Below are positions 1-10,090 of a stretch of DNA of 30,776 bases, one piece after another. The position numbers and the translations under genes were made by a program. Origin of the DNA: Nemertoderma westbladi (taxonomy: Eukaryota; Xenacoelomorpha; Nemertodermatida; Nemertodermatidae); the NCBI GenBank assembly GCA_032718475.1, contig JAUCBJ010001106.1, positions 1-30,776 of the forward strand, in the 5' to 3' direction. The notes under the pieces were generated by a model that did no database searches, had not been told where the DNA came from, and saw only the letters and a program-made list of their open reading frames with translations. Numbering within the stretch: the first letter of the stretch is position 1; every line of letters begins with the position of its first letter.

Positions 1-2
1 TG

Positions 3-1364
3 CAGCAGTATTACATTGGACAGGAGGAAGCCAATGAACAACAACGCGTGCTGAGAGATCTTTCCTCGCAGAATGATGATGGTTGTGACTGTGACAACGA
101 TAATCCCACTGCCGAACAAGAAATGGATAACAACCCAAATTGTCATTCAGATGAGGATGAATACAATGCCGATATTGGTTTATCAACTCTGCATATTAGC
201 TGGTTAATTGCCAAAGATGTCCCCGAGGTCGGAGTCCTCGAGTCATTGGGATTTGGAAGTGACGCTATGAATGACACCCAACTACCTTCAGCGGAAGCCC
301 AACCAAACTCAAACTGGCATGAAGCGACTTCCGTTACCGGCTCTCGGACCTCATTGGCGGATATCCAGGAGGCTATCGACAACCACATGATTCAGGTTGA
401 TAATCCTCAAACCATTGTCGGCAGTTTGAATGATAACTTTCCTACACGACAGGCTGTTCTAGAACGCCTGGAGTATGCCCTCTCCCCAGATATTCAGTTG
501 TCACCACAGGCAATGACTTCAATTAAAGAAGGAACTGCAATTTGCCCCGACCTAAATAATGTGGCGAAGGTTGAAGGATTGACTGGAGATCAACTGGATG
601 CCTTTCGCATTATTGGCAAAGCTCTTCTCAAGGGTATCTGTGGGACTTCTGATACCCAGCTACGAATGCACCTGTCTGGCGAAGGGGGAACAGGGAAAAG
701 CCGCGTGATAAACGCGGTGAAAAAACTAACAGACATGTGGAAACCCGGAGCTGTAAAGATTATGGCTCCAACTGGAATCAGTGCTGTTTCCAGTGGAGGA
801 AGTACAATACATCGATCCCTGCACATACCAGTCTCCCGTGGGGGTCAGAAACTTCTTTCTCGCCGTCAACTTACAGCTTTAAGAAAATGCTATGATGGAG
901 TAATCCTCATCATCATCGACGAGATATCCATGGTGGGAGCAAATCTCTTCGAAAAGATTAACTCTACCTTATGTAAAATATCGGATGAGAAGGAATCCAT
1001 CTTTGGCGGTTTCCATGTTGTCTGTTGTGGGGACTTTCTACAGCTACCTAGCGTCTGCTCCACGCCATTGACTAGAGTACATGCGACACCCGCAGATTGC
1101 CCCACACTTGAGAAACTATCTGGAAGGGAGTTATGGTTGAAGTTTGATGTTATCGTCGAACTTAAGAAGAATTGGCGTCATATTGATGACCCTGAATGGG
1201 GAAATATACTTTCCGATGCTCGCCAAGGCGTTTGGTCTGCAGAGAGCATTGACTCTATCAATGAAAGAGTCGTTACCGATGCAGGTATGTTAATTGAACA
1301 ACCGTTTTGTAGAAATCTGGTAAAAAGAGTATTGATTTTTGTTCAAAATTTCTTTATTCTTTAA
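3..1364 (+). CDS. PIF1-family helicase, partial exon (Helitron-type or host PIF1-like)
   Basis: The frame is open from base 3, so the protein began upstream of the window; the first methionine-like codon inside (GTG at 48) is not a real start. An acidic, D/N/E-rich linker of about 200 residues comes first, then a superfamily 1B helicase core: Walker A GEGGTGKS, motif Ia APTGISAVSSGGSTIH, Walker B LIIIDEISM, and motif III GDFLQLP. The later motifs (the conserved C-terminal helicase block) are absent. The reading frame degenerates into hydrophobic, AT-rich translation after the sequence encoding VVTDAG, where the DNA reads GCAG/GTATGT at 1281-1290, a good 5' splice donor. The true exon probably ends at 1284. 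In the family this is an ATP-dependent 5'-3' DNA helicase. The acidic linker plus PIF1 core recalls the helicase half of Helitron RepHel proteins, but no Rep domain is visible, so a host PIF1-like paralogue is also possible. Confidence 0.8.
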   Translation, partial: QQYYIGQEEANEQQRVLRDLSSQNDDGCDCDNDNPTAEQEMDNNPNCHSDEDEYNADIGLSTLHISWLIAKDVPEVGVLESLGFGSDAMNDTQLPSAEAQPNSNWHEATSVTGSRTSLADIQEAIDNHMIQVDNPQTIVGSLNDNFPTRQAVLERLEYALSPDIQLSPQAMTSIKEGTAICPDLNNVAKVEGLTGDQLDAFRIIGKALLKGICGTSDTQLRMHLSGEGGTGKSRVINAVKKLTDMWKPGAVKIMAPTGISAVSSGGSTIHRSLHIPVSRGGQKLLSRRQLTALRKCYDGVILIIIDEISMVGANLFEKINSTLCKISDEKESIFGGFHVVCCGDFLQLPSVCSTPLTRVHATPADCPTLEKLSGRELWLKFDVIVELKKNWRHIDDPEWGNILSDARQGVWSAESIDSINERVVTDAGMLIEQPFCRNLVKRVLIFVQNFFIL

Positions 1365-2328
1365 TTGTTAATTTTTCGCTCTAATATACCCCAAAAATTG
1401 GAGAAAAAGCAAAAATACGATTAATAAATTAAGCCACGAAAAAATACCAATTTTAGAATACAAGTAATTATGAATTATATAGAAGTTGAACAATATTATT
1501 CTTTATTCCTCGACTTTTTATTAATTTTTTTAATTTAGTCTCGGTCGGTTAATAAAATACCTCGTGAATAGTTAAAAAAGTTATACTTTTTGTTCTTGGA
1601 GGAGTTCCCTATGTACAGAATAATGTTTTTGTAGAAGATGTTGTTTTCTTTTAAAAATTCACTTTTTATGAAGTGAATTTTACGCAAAAATCCGGACAAA
1701 AGCCACTTTTTGCCCAAAATCAACCCACATTTAGAATATTCTAATATTAATTATGAATAATATTAAATACAATTATTGGAAGTTAAAGGTACATTGAGCA
1801 CAAGTAGCTACCATTTAATATTTCTTTAAAATATTACCTTTAAGTGCTTTAAGCGAGATCAAAATGTAAAAAAGTCATAATGTTAAGTCCAGCCAGAGGC
1901 TGACCAATTAATAGTCAAAGAGACTAGATTCTACCGAACATAAAAATGACATTGGTTATGAAATTTACGGACCTCAAAACCACCACAATGAAAATTATAG
2001 CTCTGTGATGTATACTTCCTTCATGCCACACGCACACATTATTAACCAACCAAACCCCATATGGGCAGTTTGGTGTGGCAATGTTTAAACTTTCAAGGCA
2101 ATTTTCTCGGAAAGTATTTTTTCACGCAAACAAACACTACTCCTCTGCCATTTAACCTGTTTTTTTTGTAATTTTCGCTTCATATGACAGGTAATTTAAT
2201 AAACTTCGACAAATTTCGGTCAGTTTTTTTTATTTCATAATATTTCCCCGTTCCCAAGTTTTTTTGTTTATGCAACCACTTTCGAGTTATTTACTGTACA
2301 AATTAAAAACCGCAGCGGGGGGTTGCCG
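1365..2328. other. AT-rich non-coding DNA, possibly intron of the helicase
   Basis: No credible coding frame, RNA gene or terminal repeat was seen. Composition is strongly A+T with short A and T runs. If the GT donor at 1285 is used, this is intronic, but no acceptor followed by helicase coding sequence was found in the window. Confidence 0.5.
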
Positions 2329-2349
2329 CCCCCCCCCCCCCCCCCCCCC
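2329..2349. repeat. Poly-C homopolymer (21 nt)
   Basis: Twenty-one consecutive C residues follow GCGGGGGGTTGCCG, so the G6 run just upstream could pair with the tract. It could form a G-quadruplex on the - strand. Its length may be affected by sequencing or assembly. Confidence 0.9.
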
Positions 2350-2396
2350 ACAATTTATGCATAAATTTATACCATGCAAAAACACCGCAACTACAG

Positions 2397-2746
2397 ACTT
2401 ACGGTGTTTTGTCATTGTGACATTTGTTTTGTCATTGTGACATTTGTTTTGTCATTGTGACATTTGTTTTGTCATTGTGACATTTGTTTTGTCATTGTGA
2501 CATTTGTTTTGTCATTGTGACATTTGTTTTGTCATTGTGACATTTGTTTTGTCATTGTGACATTTGTTTTGTCATTGTGACATTTGTTTTGTCATTGTGA
2601 CATTTGTTTTGTCATTGTGACATTTGTTTTGTCATTGTGACATTTGTTTTGTCATTGTGACATTTGTTTTGTCATTGTGACATTTGTTTTTGCATTGTAT
2701 CTAATGTATTTACATGCAGGTTGTACAATGCAAAAAGACCGTAAGT
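2397..2746. mobile_element. Inverted-repeat-bounded block around a minisatellite (fold-back or MITE-like)
   Basis: Bases 2397-2417 and 2726-2746 are reverse complements at 18 of 21 positions, ending in ACTTACGG and CCGTAAGT. Between them lies the 20-bp minisatellite. A second local hairpin (AAAACACCG at 2379-2387 with CGGTGTTTT at 2402-2410) overlaps the left arm. This layout suits a small fold-back element whose interior expanded, but no target duplication was confirmed. Confidence 0.4.
2411..2690. repeat. Minisatellite, 20-bp unit, 14 perfect copies
   Basis: The unit GTCATTGTGACATTTGTTTT is repeated 14 times without a mismatch visible to the eye. Each unit contains the palindrome TGTCA-TTG-TGACA, so each repeat can form a 5-bp hairpin. 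Perfect homogeneity implies recent expansion. Confidence 0.97.
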
Positions 2747-3130
2747 ACAAAAAATAACGCTGAAGTCAAAATATTAATTGAAAGCAGAAATAATCACGTA
2801 GAAAAATTTCCTAGAATAATTTACAACAGCATTTTTGGAATTTTGATTGGATAATTACTTTTTGTCCGCATATTTGTAGATAAAATTACTTTTCTTAATT
2901 GTGATGTTTATTCTAGCTAGAATATGTTCATGAATAATATTCTTATGGTTCTAGCGTAAGGTATTTATTCATATAATATAATTAATATTCTAGAACGATA
3001 ATAGTCTTCTTTTGAAATTTTTGCGCGAATCGTTTACATAATATTGTCAGTTACAGTCGATCAAAATTTGTATTTCTTAAATTCCAGATCATTTAAACGA
3101 GGTAATTGGATCATTCGCCCCCGTTGTTGT
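2747..3130. other. AT-rich non-coding DNA
   Basis: No gene or clear repeat is seen. The sequence becomes less AT-rich from about 3110, where the RTE-like 5' UTR begins. Confidence 0.5.
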
Positions 3131-3164
3131 TTCTACCAATGCCTGCCGTGTAGCTATCAAGAAG

Positions 3165-3210
3165 AGCTGCATAGACCCTCTTACTAGGGCAAATCTGGTC
3201 CTGTAACTAG
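3165..3210. repeat. Left arm of 46-bp perfect inverted repeat
   Basis: This is the exact reverse complement of 5240-5285. It is 5' UTR sequence of the RTE-like element and marks the outer edge of the two-armed structure. Confidence 0.9.
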
Positions 3211-3273
3211 GACCCCCTTCGTTCTGGGATAAGGACGCCTTTGGTCCTGGATTAAGGACCCATATACTTGGCT

Positions 3274-3490
3274 GCAGGGGTATATGGCCTGACCAGGCAG
3301 ATGGTGATCTACCAATGGCTGGTTAGGAGTAGAGTGTTCTCATGTCCACTCTGAGGGCACTTCACTGCGACCTGCACCTGGCAGCAAGGGTACAGGGCAT
3401 GACCCAGCAGATGAGCTGCAACAGCCAATGGTGGGTCATGTACGCCAGAGTAGATATGGGTGATGGGCCTCATATCTGACTCCATTGCGA
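3274..3490 (+). repeat. Two imperfect direct repeats in the RTE-like 5' UTR
   Basis: Two blocks of roughly 105-115 bp share ordered words: GGGTATATGGCCTGACC/GGGTACAGGGCATGACC, CAGCAGATG/CAGGCAGATG, CCAATGG, and a CACTGCGAC/CATTGCGAC ending. Tandem 5' UTR repeats may act as promoter monomers in non-LTR elements; that role is inferred. Confidence 0.45.
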
Positions 3491-3505
3491 CACCCACCCT
3501 GTGGA

Positions 3506-4204
3506 ATGGCAAACCAGGGTGTGGTATTTGCCCCGAGAGCTGACTCGGCAAAAAAGCACCCCCCAACCCCCACTATGGATTACATTAGCAATGCGGAGGT
3601 CCGGCCACTAGAGGCCAGTGGAATTACCGGACACAATCGGCCTCACAGGCGTCAGTTAACTCCTGACCGGCTGCCTGTCTCACCCCCTACTGGAGAAGGA
3701 GCAGCCAACAATTCTTTGAGTCCCTTTCCTGATGACCTTTCTGGCCCAAACCCTGGGTCACCAGGGAGGCCAGATTGTGATGGGGAGAGGGATTCTGGAG
3801 TTGGAGGCTACTCTCATGTTCCACCCCGACCAACAAAGCCATTGGTGAATCTGAGGCAAGTAACTAGACTAGCCTCAGTAAACACCCTAACACTCGGGTC
3901 CCCAATGCGACAAGGTGAGCTGACTGCCTTGGCAGATAAGCTTTCTCATAGCGCAGTGGGTGTTCAAGAGCACCGAATGCAGACTGGACAGACTGATGAG
4001 GTTCTGATTAAGGACATGGGGGGCGGTTGGCGACTAGCCCTCGCGTCAGCAGATGATAGTGGCAATGGTGGAATTGGTCTATTGATGAATCCAACTGCAC
4101 ATGTAGCATTGGACAAAATAGACCAAATCTCTAACCGCATCATCCGTTGCCACTTCTCATGTTCTGGAAGACTGGCTAAGAAGTTTCCTAAGGTGGTTCT
4201 GATT
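3506..4204 (+). pseudogene. RTE-like LINE ORF, N-terminal region and start of APE endonuclease (truncated)
   Basis: The first ATG in frame is at 3506; the frame itself is open from a TTG at 3485. About 130 residues are a P/G/S-rich, poorly conserved leader. An apurinic/apyrimidinic-type endonuclease begins near residue 130: ASVNTLTLG (first strand and Asn), then VGVQEHR, carrying the catalytic glutamate, and GGIGLLMNP. The frame is cut at about 4204, before the catalytic D-x-N, SDH and all RT motifs, where it runs into the inverted 3' half of the same family. This domain normally nicks target DNA to start target-primed reverse transcription; this copy cannot. Confidence 0.7.
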
Positions 4205-4205
4205 T

Positions 4206-5237
4206 TTAAGAATACTGTGCCGGCTTGTCAACAAAATTGCACCGCCACAACTCCCTATCACCCATGACATTTGCTAGATCATCCGCATCTTCAAGACCAG
4301 TGTCCTTTAAGATGCGTCTCAAGAAAGTCATGGGCTGTCCACCATGCTTATTCACTCCATGAGGCTGCCAAAGTACAAGATTATGCACTGGCTGGTCCTC
4401 ACGGCGAAAGCAATGTCCTGCAAAGCGGAGGCGATTTTGTTCTAGTGTCAAGCTTGGGGGAACCAATGAGACACCTCCAATGTTATATAGTGTCTGGTTG
4501 GAGATGTGTGCATTGTACTTGACACAATGAACCCGGCGTAGCATTCTTGTGAATGTGCCATCCAGAGATTTGGTGTCCTCAGCAGTTAGAGCCCAGCATG
4601 GACTCCCGTAGAGGAGTAATGGAACTACTGCTGCTCTAAATAATCGGACCTTAAGTTTCCGATTAATTCTCGGTGATTTCCAAATCCTGGAAAGCCTATT
4701 CAAGGCGGTCCATGCCTTTCCCTTACGTATTCGAAGGTCCTCACCTGACTTCCGGATCCATGATCCCAGGTAACAGAAGTCATCCACATGCTCAAGCATA
4801 CCATCCTTTGAGCTTATGCTCATCCGATCAGAGACTTGCTGAGGACTGTCAAAGTTAACGGTCAGAATTTTGGTCTTTCTGGAGTTAATAAAAAGACCAA
4901 CACTAGAAGCAGCATGTTCTAATGAGCTGAGGAGCCGTTGGGCTCCCTCTAATGATTCTGAGAGTACTCCTAAGTCATCAGCAACGTCTAGATCAGTTAG
5001 GTACTTGGCAGGATTTCCTCGACTTCTGGAGCCAGTAGGTGGAGTTATCATCACCCCATCATCATTATGATGATCTAAGGACATGCGTAGAACATAGTCA
5101 ACCACAATAATGAACAAGAATGGTGCAAGTGTGTCTCCTTGGAGGACGCCCCATAACACTTCAAATGGTTCTGTGTCACCGTCAACAGTAGACACAAATG
5201 TTGTCGAACCATCGTATACTGATCTGATTGCTGCAAG
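4206..5237 (-). pseudogene. RTE-like LINE ORF, C-terminal half of reverse transcriptase
   Basis: On - the frame runs from the AAIRSVYDGS region through RT motif B (GVLQGDTLAPFLF), motif C (VADD, where the sister copy at 23.9 kb has the usual FADD), the thumb (YLGSWIRKSGEDLRIRKGK) and a long C-terminal tail to a stop at 4206. Motif A and everything upstream are missing, replaced by a 5' UTR fragment at 5240. About 330 codons are open, so decay is limited to the deletion and substitutions. The copy at 23057-24642 is nearly identical where they overlap and shows the intact order. The family is most like RTE or RTEX-type non-LTR elements; the clade call is by motif style only. Confidence 0.8.
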
Positions 5238-5239
5238 AT

Positions 5240-5285
5240 CTAGTTACAGGACCAGATTTGCCCTAGTAAGAGGGTCTATGCAGCT
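5240..5285. repeat. Right arm of 46-bp perfect inverted repeat
   Basis: This is the exact reverse complement of 3165-3210. On - it joins 5' UTR sequence directly to the RT half, marking an internal deletion with a few bases of possible microhomology around GATC. Confidence 0.9.
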
Positions 5286-6155
5286 ACAGGTGGCACCTCC
5301 TTTATGCTGCATGGAGGTGGCAAGTTTTCTTGATCAATGACCTAGAATACCTGACCTGACACTCGACCCCACGACCTGTGAGCCCACGGCCGAACAGTTG
5401 GTTGAAATAGATTGGATAAAATCCGTGGCCGGGCAGTTACCCAATGAGTTCCTGCTATAACGGGGATCCAAAGGGGCTGTCTCTGAGGTTCTATTACGCG
5501 TTGCCATGGATACAAGCATACTGTCCGAAATCAAACTGGCTGCCGGATAATAGTAAGTCAGAAACTTCAACATGGGAATGGGAATTTCATGGGATTGGCT
5601 GTAGGGGAGTAGGGGAGGCCAAATCCTAATTATTATATTTATTTTAATTAACGTATTGTATTCTTACGAATTGCGACATATTATTGTATATGGCATATAT
5701 ATTGCCACGTGTATATATGGCCTAATATAATATGTGTCGTATTTGTAAGTTTTGATATTATTTTGGTGCATTTACAGTTGTAGTTCACTCCTTTTCGTGC
5801 CGGGACAAGGCTGTGAATGTGAATTATCTCACTTTTATATGAATGATACCACCCACAACGAACTAATACAACTCAATGTTAGTAAAATTTTAAGGAATCA
5901 TAATTTGTGTAAACAGAAGTAACAAAAAAATGTTTAGACGCCCTAGCATTGTTAAATTAGCTTTTTGAAGGTTAATTTTTCAGAAATTGAATGCAAATAA
6001 TTAAATGGTAATAAACAATCGCACAAATAAATAATTTAAATTAAATTATTATTTTCTGTATGTTTGCAATTTCCGATTAGATTAACTCAATTCTGATTAA
6101 ATTAATTATAAGTTAAAATGTTAGGAATGCAAAATATGTGGACATCTTCATTCAT
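5286..6155. other. Non-coding DNA with no gene recognised
   Basis: Bases 5340-5630 are GC-balanced and look like an old dispersed repeat. The - strand of about 5350-5400 has a GTCGTGGGGTCGAGTG stretch that weakly resembles a tRNA B box, so a tRNA-derived SINE is possible but unproven. Bases 5630-6155 are AT-rich, with TATA/CACGTG-type palindromes near 5680-5725. Short open frames here have no recognisable features. Confidence 0.45.
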
Positions 6156-6402
6156 GTTAAGTGGGTTTGAGACGATTCATATGATGGTATTTGTGTTGAT
6201 TATCATTATCGTTTCAATGTGCAGTTTGGCGTACACAGAACTCGAGGTGATGTTATAATTAAAGTGCATGGGTCTCGGCCCTTGCATAGGCATGGTTGGA
6301 AGCCAGTCCTCACCCAACCGAGCTTCCTTGGATTCTGTGTGCCCTGATTTCACTGTGGCGGAGAGGGTGGTACCTCTGGCCATGGCAGTCGGTTTTCCGT
6401 TT
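6156..6402. repeat. 247-bp direct repeat, left copy (candidate very long target-site duplication)
   Basis: Identical by eye to 11599-11845 (constant offset 5443). It abuts the LINE's 3' tail repeats at 6403. It contains a 68-codon open frame on - (6177-6383) of unknown meaning. Confidence 0.92.
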
Positions 6403-6797
6403 CAAGTTTCAAGTTTGTATAATAATAGTAATCATATGATATGAAATTGCACTTGTTCGTCACCTAACGACGATTTATTATGGGGGTAGTGACTGTTTGC
6501 AATGGCAATGCCAGTCGAGGCCAACAGCCACCCCCTATGCACTGTAAATATAATTAAAGAAATTAGTATTATAGTAATGCTGTAAATCTGTTACTCGGGT
6601 TATTAAAATGAAAATTTTTATGTGTTATTGCATTGCACCGTATAATATAATTAACGAAGAAAAAGTAGTAATTTACTATATGTAAGATCGATTTGCCTTG
6701 TTGATGTGTGTCTCATAAATTGTTTATTTTAATTTAATTTTTAATTAAATTTAACGTAAATCATGTATATAGTCCTAAAAAAAAAAAGAGAAAATGA
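6403..6797 (-). other. LINE 3' UTR with TTGAAAC terminal repeats
   Basis: After the ORF2 stop comes AT-rich sequence, then a conserved-looking GC-balanced patch (6478-6540 on +, containing GGGGGTAGTGACTG), then the terminal 7-bp repeats at about 6403-6418. The GC patch near the 3' end is where the RT could recognise its RNA; this is inferred. Confidence 0.7.
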
Positions 6798-9700
6798 TTA
6801 AATCATGTGGTGTATTAAGAATGTCTTCAATTGTTTTTTGAATATATTTTTTGTTGTTGAAGTAGTTATTGGACTTGGTAAGTTATTCCAAAAGGATGCA
6901 CCCAAAACAGCAATAGACTCATGAGCCACATTCAGCCGTGTTAATGGTATGACGTATTTGCCTGCAGCGGCCGACCTAGTGTTGTAACGATGAATCTCAG
7001 AGAAAGTTGTAAATAGATGAGAAAGTGGATGTTTAGGGTTGTTGGATATATCGTACATTAGTTGGCCTAGCTGGTAGTTGAATAGCGATTGTAAAGGTAA
7101 TATATTGAGAGATTTATATATTGGTATGGAGGATGACCGGTAGTGACTGAAGGTTAGACAGCGAATAATTTTATTTATTTTAATTCGAATAGGTCGGAGA
7201 ACAGTACTACCAGCGACACCCCATGCCAATATACCATAATTTATGTATGGATTGATCAAAGTGAAGTACAGCATACGAAGGATCTGGGATGGGAAGATAT
7301 GTCTTAACTTATAGAATAAACCAGCTGAGCGGGAAATTTTGTTTAATATGTACCTTGTATGGGTTTTCCATTTCAATTTGTCGTCTATCCAGATACCAAG
7401 AAATTTCGCATGCTGTACTTGCTTGATCTCAGAAGATTTAATTTTTATTTTAGGAAGACCAGTAGTTAGTAGGCGGTTAGTAAATATAGTGTATTCTGTC
7501 TTCGTCATATTGAGGGATAGTCTATTGTCCGCGAGCCAGTCCGAAATCTTGTCAAGTTCTGTGTTTGTTGTTGTTATTAGTCGGTCAATGTCAATATTGT
7601 GGTTCAGTAAAGTGGTGTCGTCAGCGAATAGAGTAATTAGTAGGTTAGATACGTTAGGAAGATCATTTATATAGAGTAAAAACAGCAAAGGTGATAAGAT
7701 AGATCCTTGGGGAGTCCCACACGTAATTTTCAGAATCGGCGATTGGATTTTATTGTTAAGGGATACAAACTGAGTTCTGTCTGTAAGGAAACTTTGGATT
7801 AGATTTTTTGGGGTCCCTCGAATTCCGTATCCTTCCAGTTTTTGTAGTAATATCGAGTGATTGAGCGTGTCGAACGCTTTTTTGAGGTCAATGTATATTG
7901 CGCAACTGGATGATTTGGAATCTAGAACTGACTTAATTTTTTCTGTTACAGTTAAAATCGCAGAAAAAGTGGAAGTATTTTTCCGAAAACAAAATTGACA
8001 GGGTGTTAGTATTGAAAAGCGATCCAGATAATTTTGAAGTTGTACATAAATTATTTTTTCGTATATTTTACTGAAAATGGGAAGTAGCGAGATAGGTCTA
8101 TAATTATTTGGATCTAATGGGTCATTTCCTTTGAAGCTCGATATCACCTTTGCTGTTTTTAAATATGATGGGAAATGTCCAGATTTAATAGAGAGGTTTA
8201 TTAGGAAAGTTAAGTGATGGGCGAGTGGCTCAGCTACAATCTGTATAAGTCTAGTAGGGAATGAGTCGTTAGTTGCTGAGCTGTAGTCTAGGCTTAGTAG
8301 GTAGTAATGAACTTCAGCAGTGGACGTTTCTATTAGTGAAAACGAATTAGAGTGTCGGTGACGTAAGTGGCGGATTGGCGAACGTGCTGAGAGGGGTATA
8401 TTTTGCGCTAATTTTTGACCAATAAAAGAGAAGTGCTCATTCAAAATGGTTGCTATTTTGATTGGGTCTGATGTTGTTTTAGTACCACCAGTATTATTGC
8501 AATTTATTTTATTAGGGAAGGAGGTTTTCTGTCCTTTGTTTAGCACGTTATTTATGATGCGCCAAGTCTTTCGCATATTTCCCGCGGTCTCCTGAAATTT
8601 CGTACAGTAAAATTTTTTTTCGGTGTCTCGGAGCACTATGCCAAGTTTATTCCGGTATTTTTATATTTTTTTTCATTATGAATGGTAGGCGCTTTGACAT
8701 ATTTTGAAAAAAGTTTGTTTTTATGTGAAATTGATTTTAATAAGCCTTCAGTTATCCATGGTTTACGAGAAAGTTTTCTAATTGGTACAGTTTTTGTGGG
8801 AAGGTGTTTATTGCATAAATCACTAAACATATTATAGAAATTTTCGAATTTTAAATCAGAGGGCACATTTTCAGATCGGTAATCAAACATGTTTGGTGAG
8901 CAGAATTCTTTTTTAAATGAATTTTCGTTAAATTTTGAGTAATCGAATATTTCGCGTGTTACCTTTTGATCAAAAAATTCGGAATAATCATGAAAGAGTG
9001 CAAAGTTTGCTAAATGGTCGGTACTTCCACAATCTGATAAAAATACCCCCGACGTGTTAACGGCTGTGGTTATATTAGTCAATATGTGATCTAATGTAGA
9101 GTTGGCACCGTATACTATACGCGTCGGATTTTTAGTGAGTTGTGTATAACCAAAGGTTGAAGCAGTCTGGAGATATTGGATAGATTCAATAGTCTGTTTT
9201 GTTAGGTTTACATTGAAGTCACCCGTTATTACTATGTCAGATTTTGTAGTGACTAGCTTTTGAAAAATAAGCTCTAATTTTTCATGAAATACATTAAACC
9301 TTACTGAAGGAGGGCGGTATACCGCACCTACTATTAGATTTTTTTTATTTTTATTTCGTTTTATTTCTATCCAAAGATTATCAAAACCCTCTATTTGTAA
9401 ATCTGGGCGTTCAGTGTATGATAAGCAATTTTTAATATATAAACCTACGCCCCACCCAGAACCGGAAGTCCGTCCGTTGGGTCTGTTAGTCAGTAGTGGC
9501 TCTCCGTAACCGTCCAAGTTGAGATTACTTTTACTGTCTTTCGCACCCACTAGAGTCTCCGAGAAGGCTAACACGTCAAACTGCTGGTCTAGTGTAGCAA
9601 GGAAGTTAGTAGTAGTTGGTAGGTTGTTGTTTAGACTCCTACAGTTTAGGTGAAAGATAGAGAAATTAGATTTAGCGTTAACTCTCTGGGATTCATCGTT

Positions 9701-10090
9701 AAAGCGCATATCAGTATAATAATCGCTGAATCTGGCTGCGTTGAGAATATTGCTGTCTGGGTCTATAGATACGAACTTTGGATTTTGAAGGTTATGTGGC
9801 TCTATAGTATTAGGTTCACATTCGAAAACATCACAATCGTCATTCGAAATACCGGTAAAAGGAAAGATTTCGTTGTAGCAATAAGTACAATAATGACCTA
9901 CAAAACATTTTGAATTTATTAGTTCATTTAGATCCAATTTTGAGAGACATGTACCACATGGCATATGATATATATTATTACATAAAACACAATACAATTG
10001 AAAATCACTACGCTTAAAACCCGAGTAGCAGAATGAACAAGTTTTGTCTAAATAATTTTTTTTTATTTGTGTATTTCTCGTTTCAGTCAT
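6798..10090 (-). pseudogene. LINE ORF2: PHD-like zinc finger, APE endonuclease, reverse transcriptase (one frameshift)
   Basis: The ATG is at 10090-10088. Residues 18-71 hold C-x2-C, C-x2-C, H-x2-C and C-x2-C in PHD (C4HC3) order. The endonuclease follows at about 143-370 with all signature residues visible: N149 (FHLNCRS), E178 (FSETL), GAVYRPP, GDFNVN (D291, N293), LDHIL and STDH (H359). The frame breaks at the A5 run 8658-8662 (T5 on +): one more A would join it to the RT frame. Downstream are motif A (IYIDLKKAFD), motif B (GTPQGSILSPLLF), motif C (LFADDTTLL), the thumb (FLGIWID) and a C-terminal region ending at 6798. QFCFRKN replaces the usual QFGFRKN. Total length near 1,100 residues is normal for the group. 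The protein would nick DNA and reverse-transcribe its own RNA. Confidence 0.9.

Larger units (their letters stand above)
3131..5290. mobile_element. Two-armed relic of an RTE-like non-LTR retrotransposon (5' half +, 3' half -)
   Basis: The left arm on + holds 5' UTR and endonuclease sequence, running to about 4204. The right arm on - holds the C-terminal half of the RT ORF, from about 5237 down to 4205. The right arm is followed at 5240-5285 by a 46-bp piece of the same 5' UTR, again on -. The arms meet at TTTTTAAGA around 4204, where both parents could supply the bases. The right arm lacks the element's normal 3' end, which is seen at 20610-20674 and 24640-24678. Twin priming with template switching, or later rearrangement, could give this structure. 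The left boundary is approximate. Confidence 0.75.

Noticed and set aside
1535-1723. 62-codon - frame
   Set aside because: Low-complexity K/N/I/F translation of AT-rich DNA; no homology or signals.
4271-5340. Several 60-80-codon + frames
   Set aside because: They are the complementary strand of the RTE-like RT half and recur as - frames over the copy at 23.4-24.6 kb.
7339-7674. 111-codon + frame inside the LINE
   Set aside because: Antisense shadow of LINE ORF2 RT; no independent motif.
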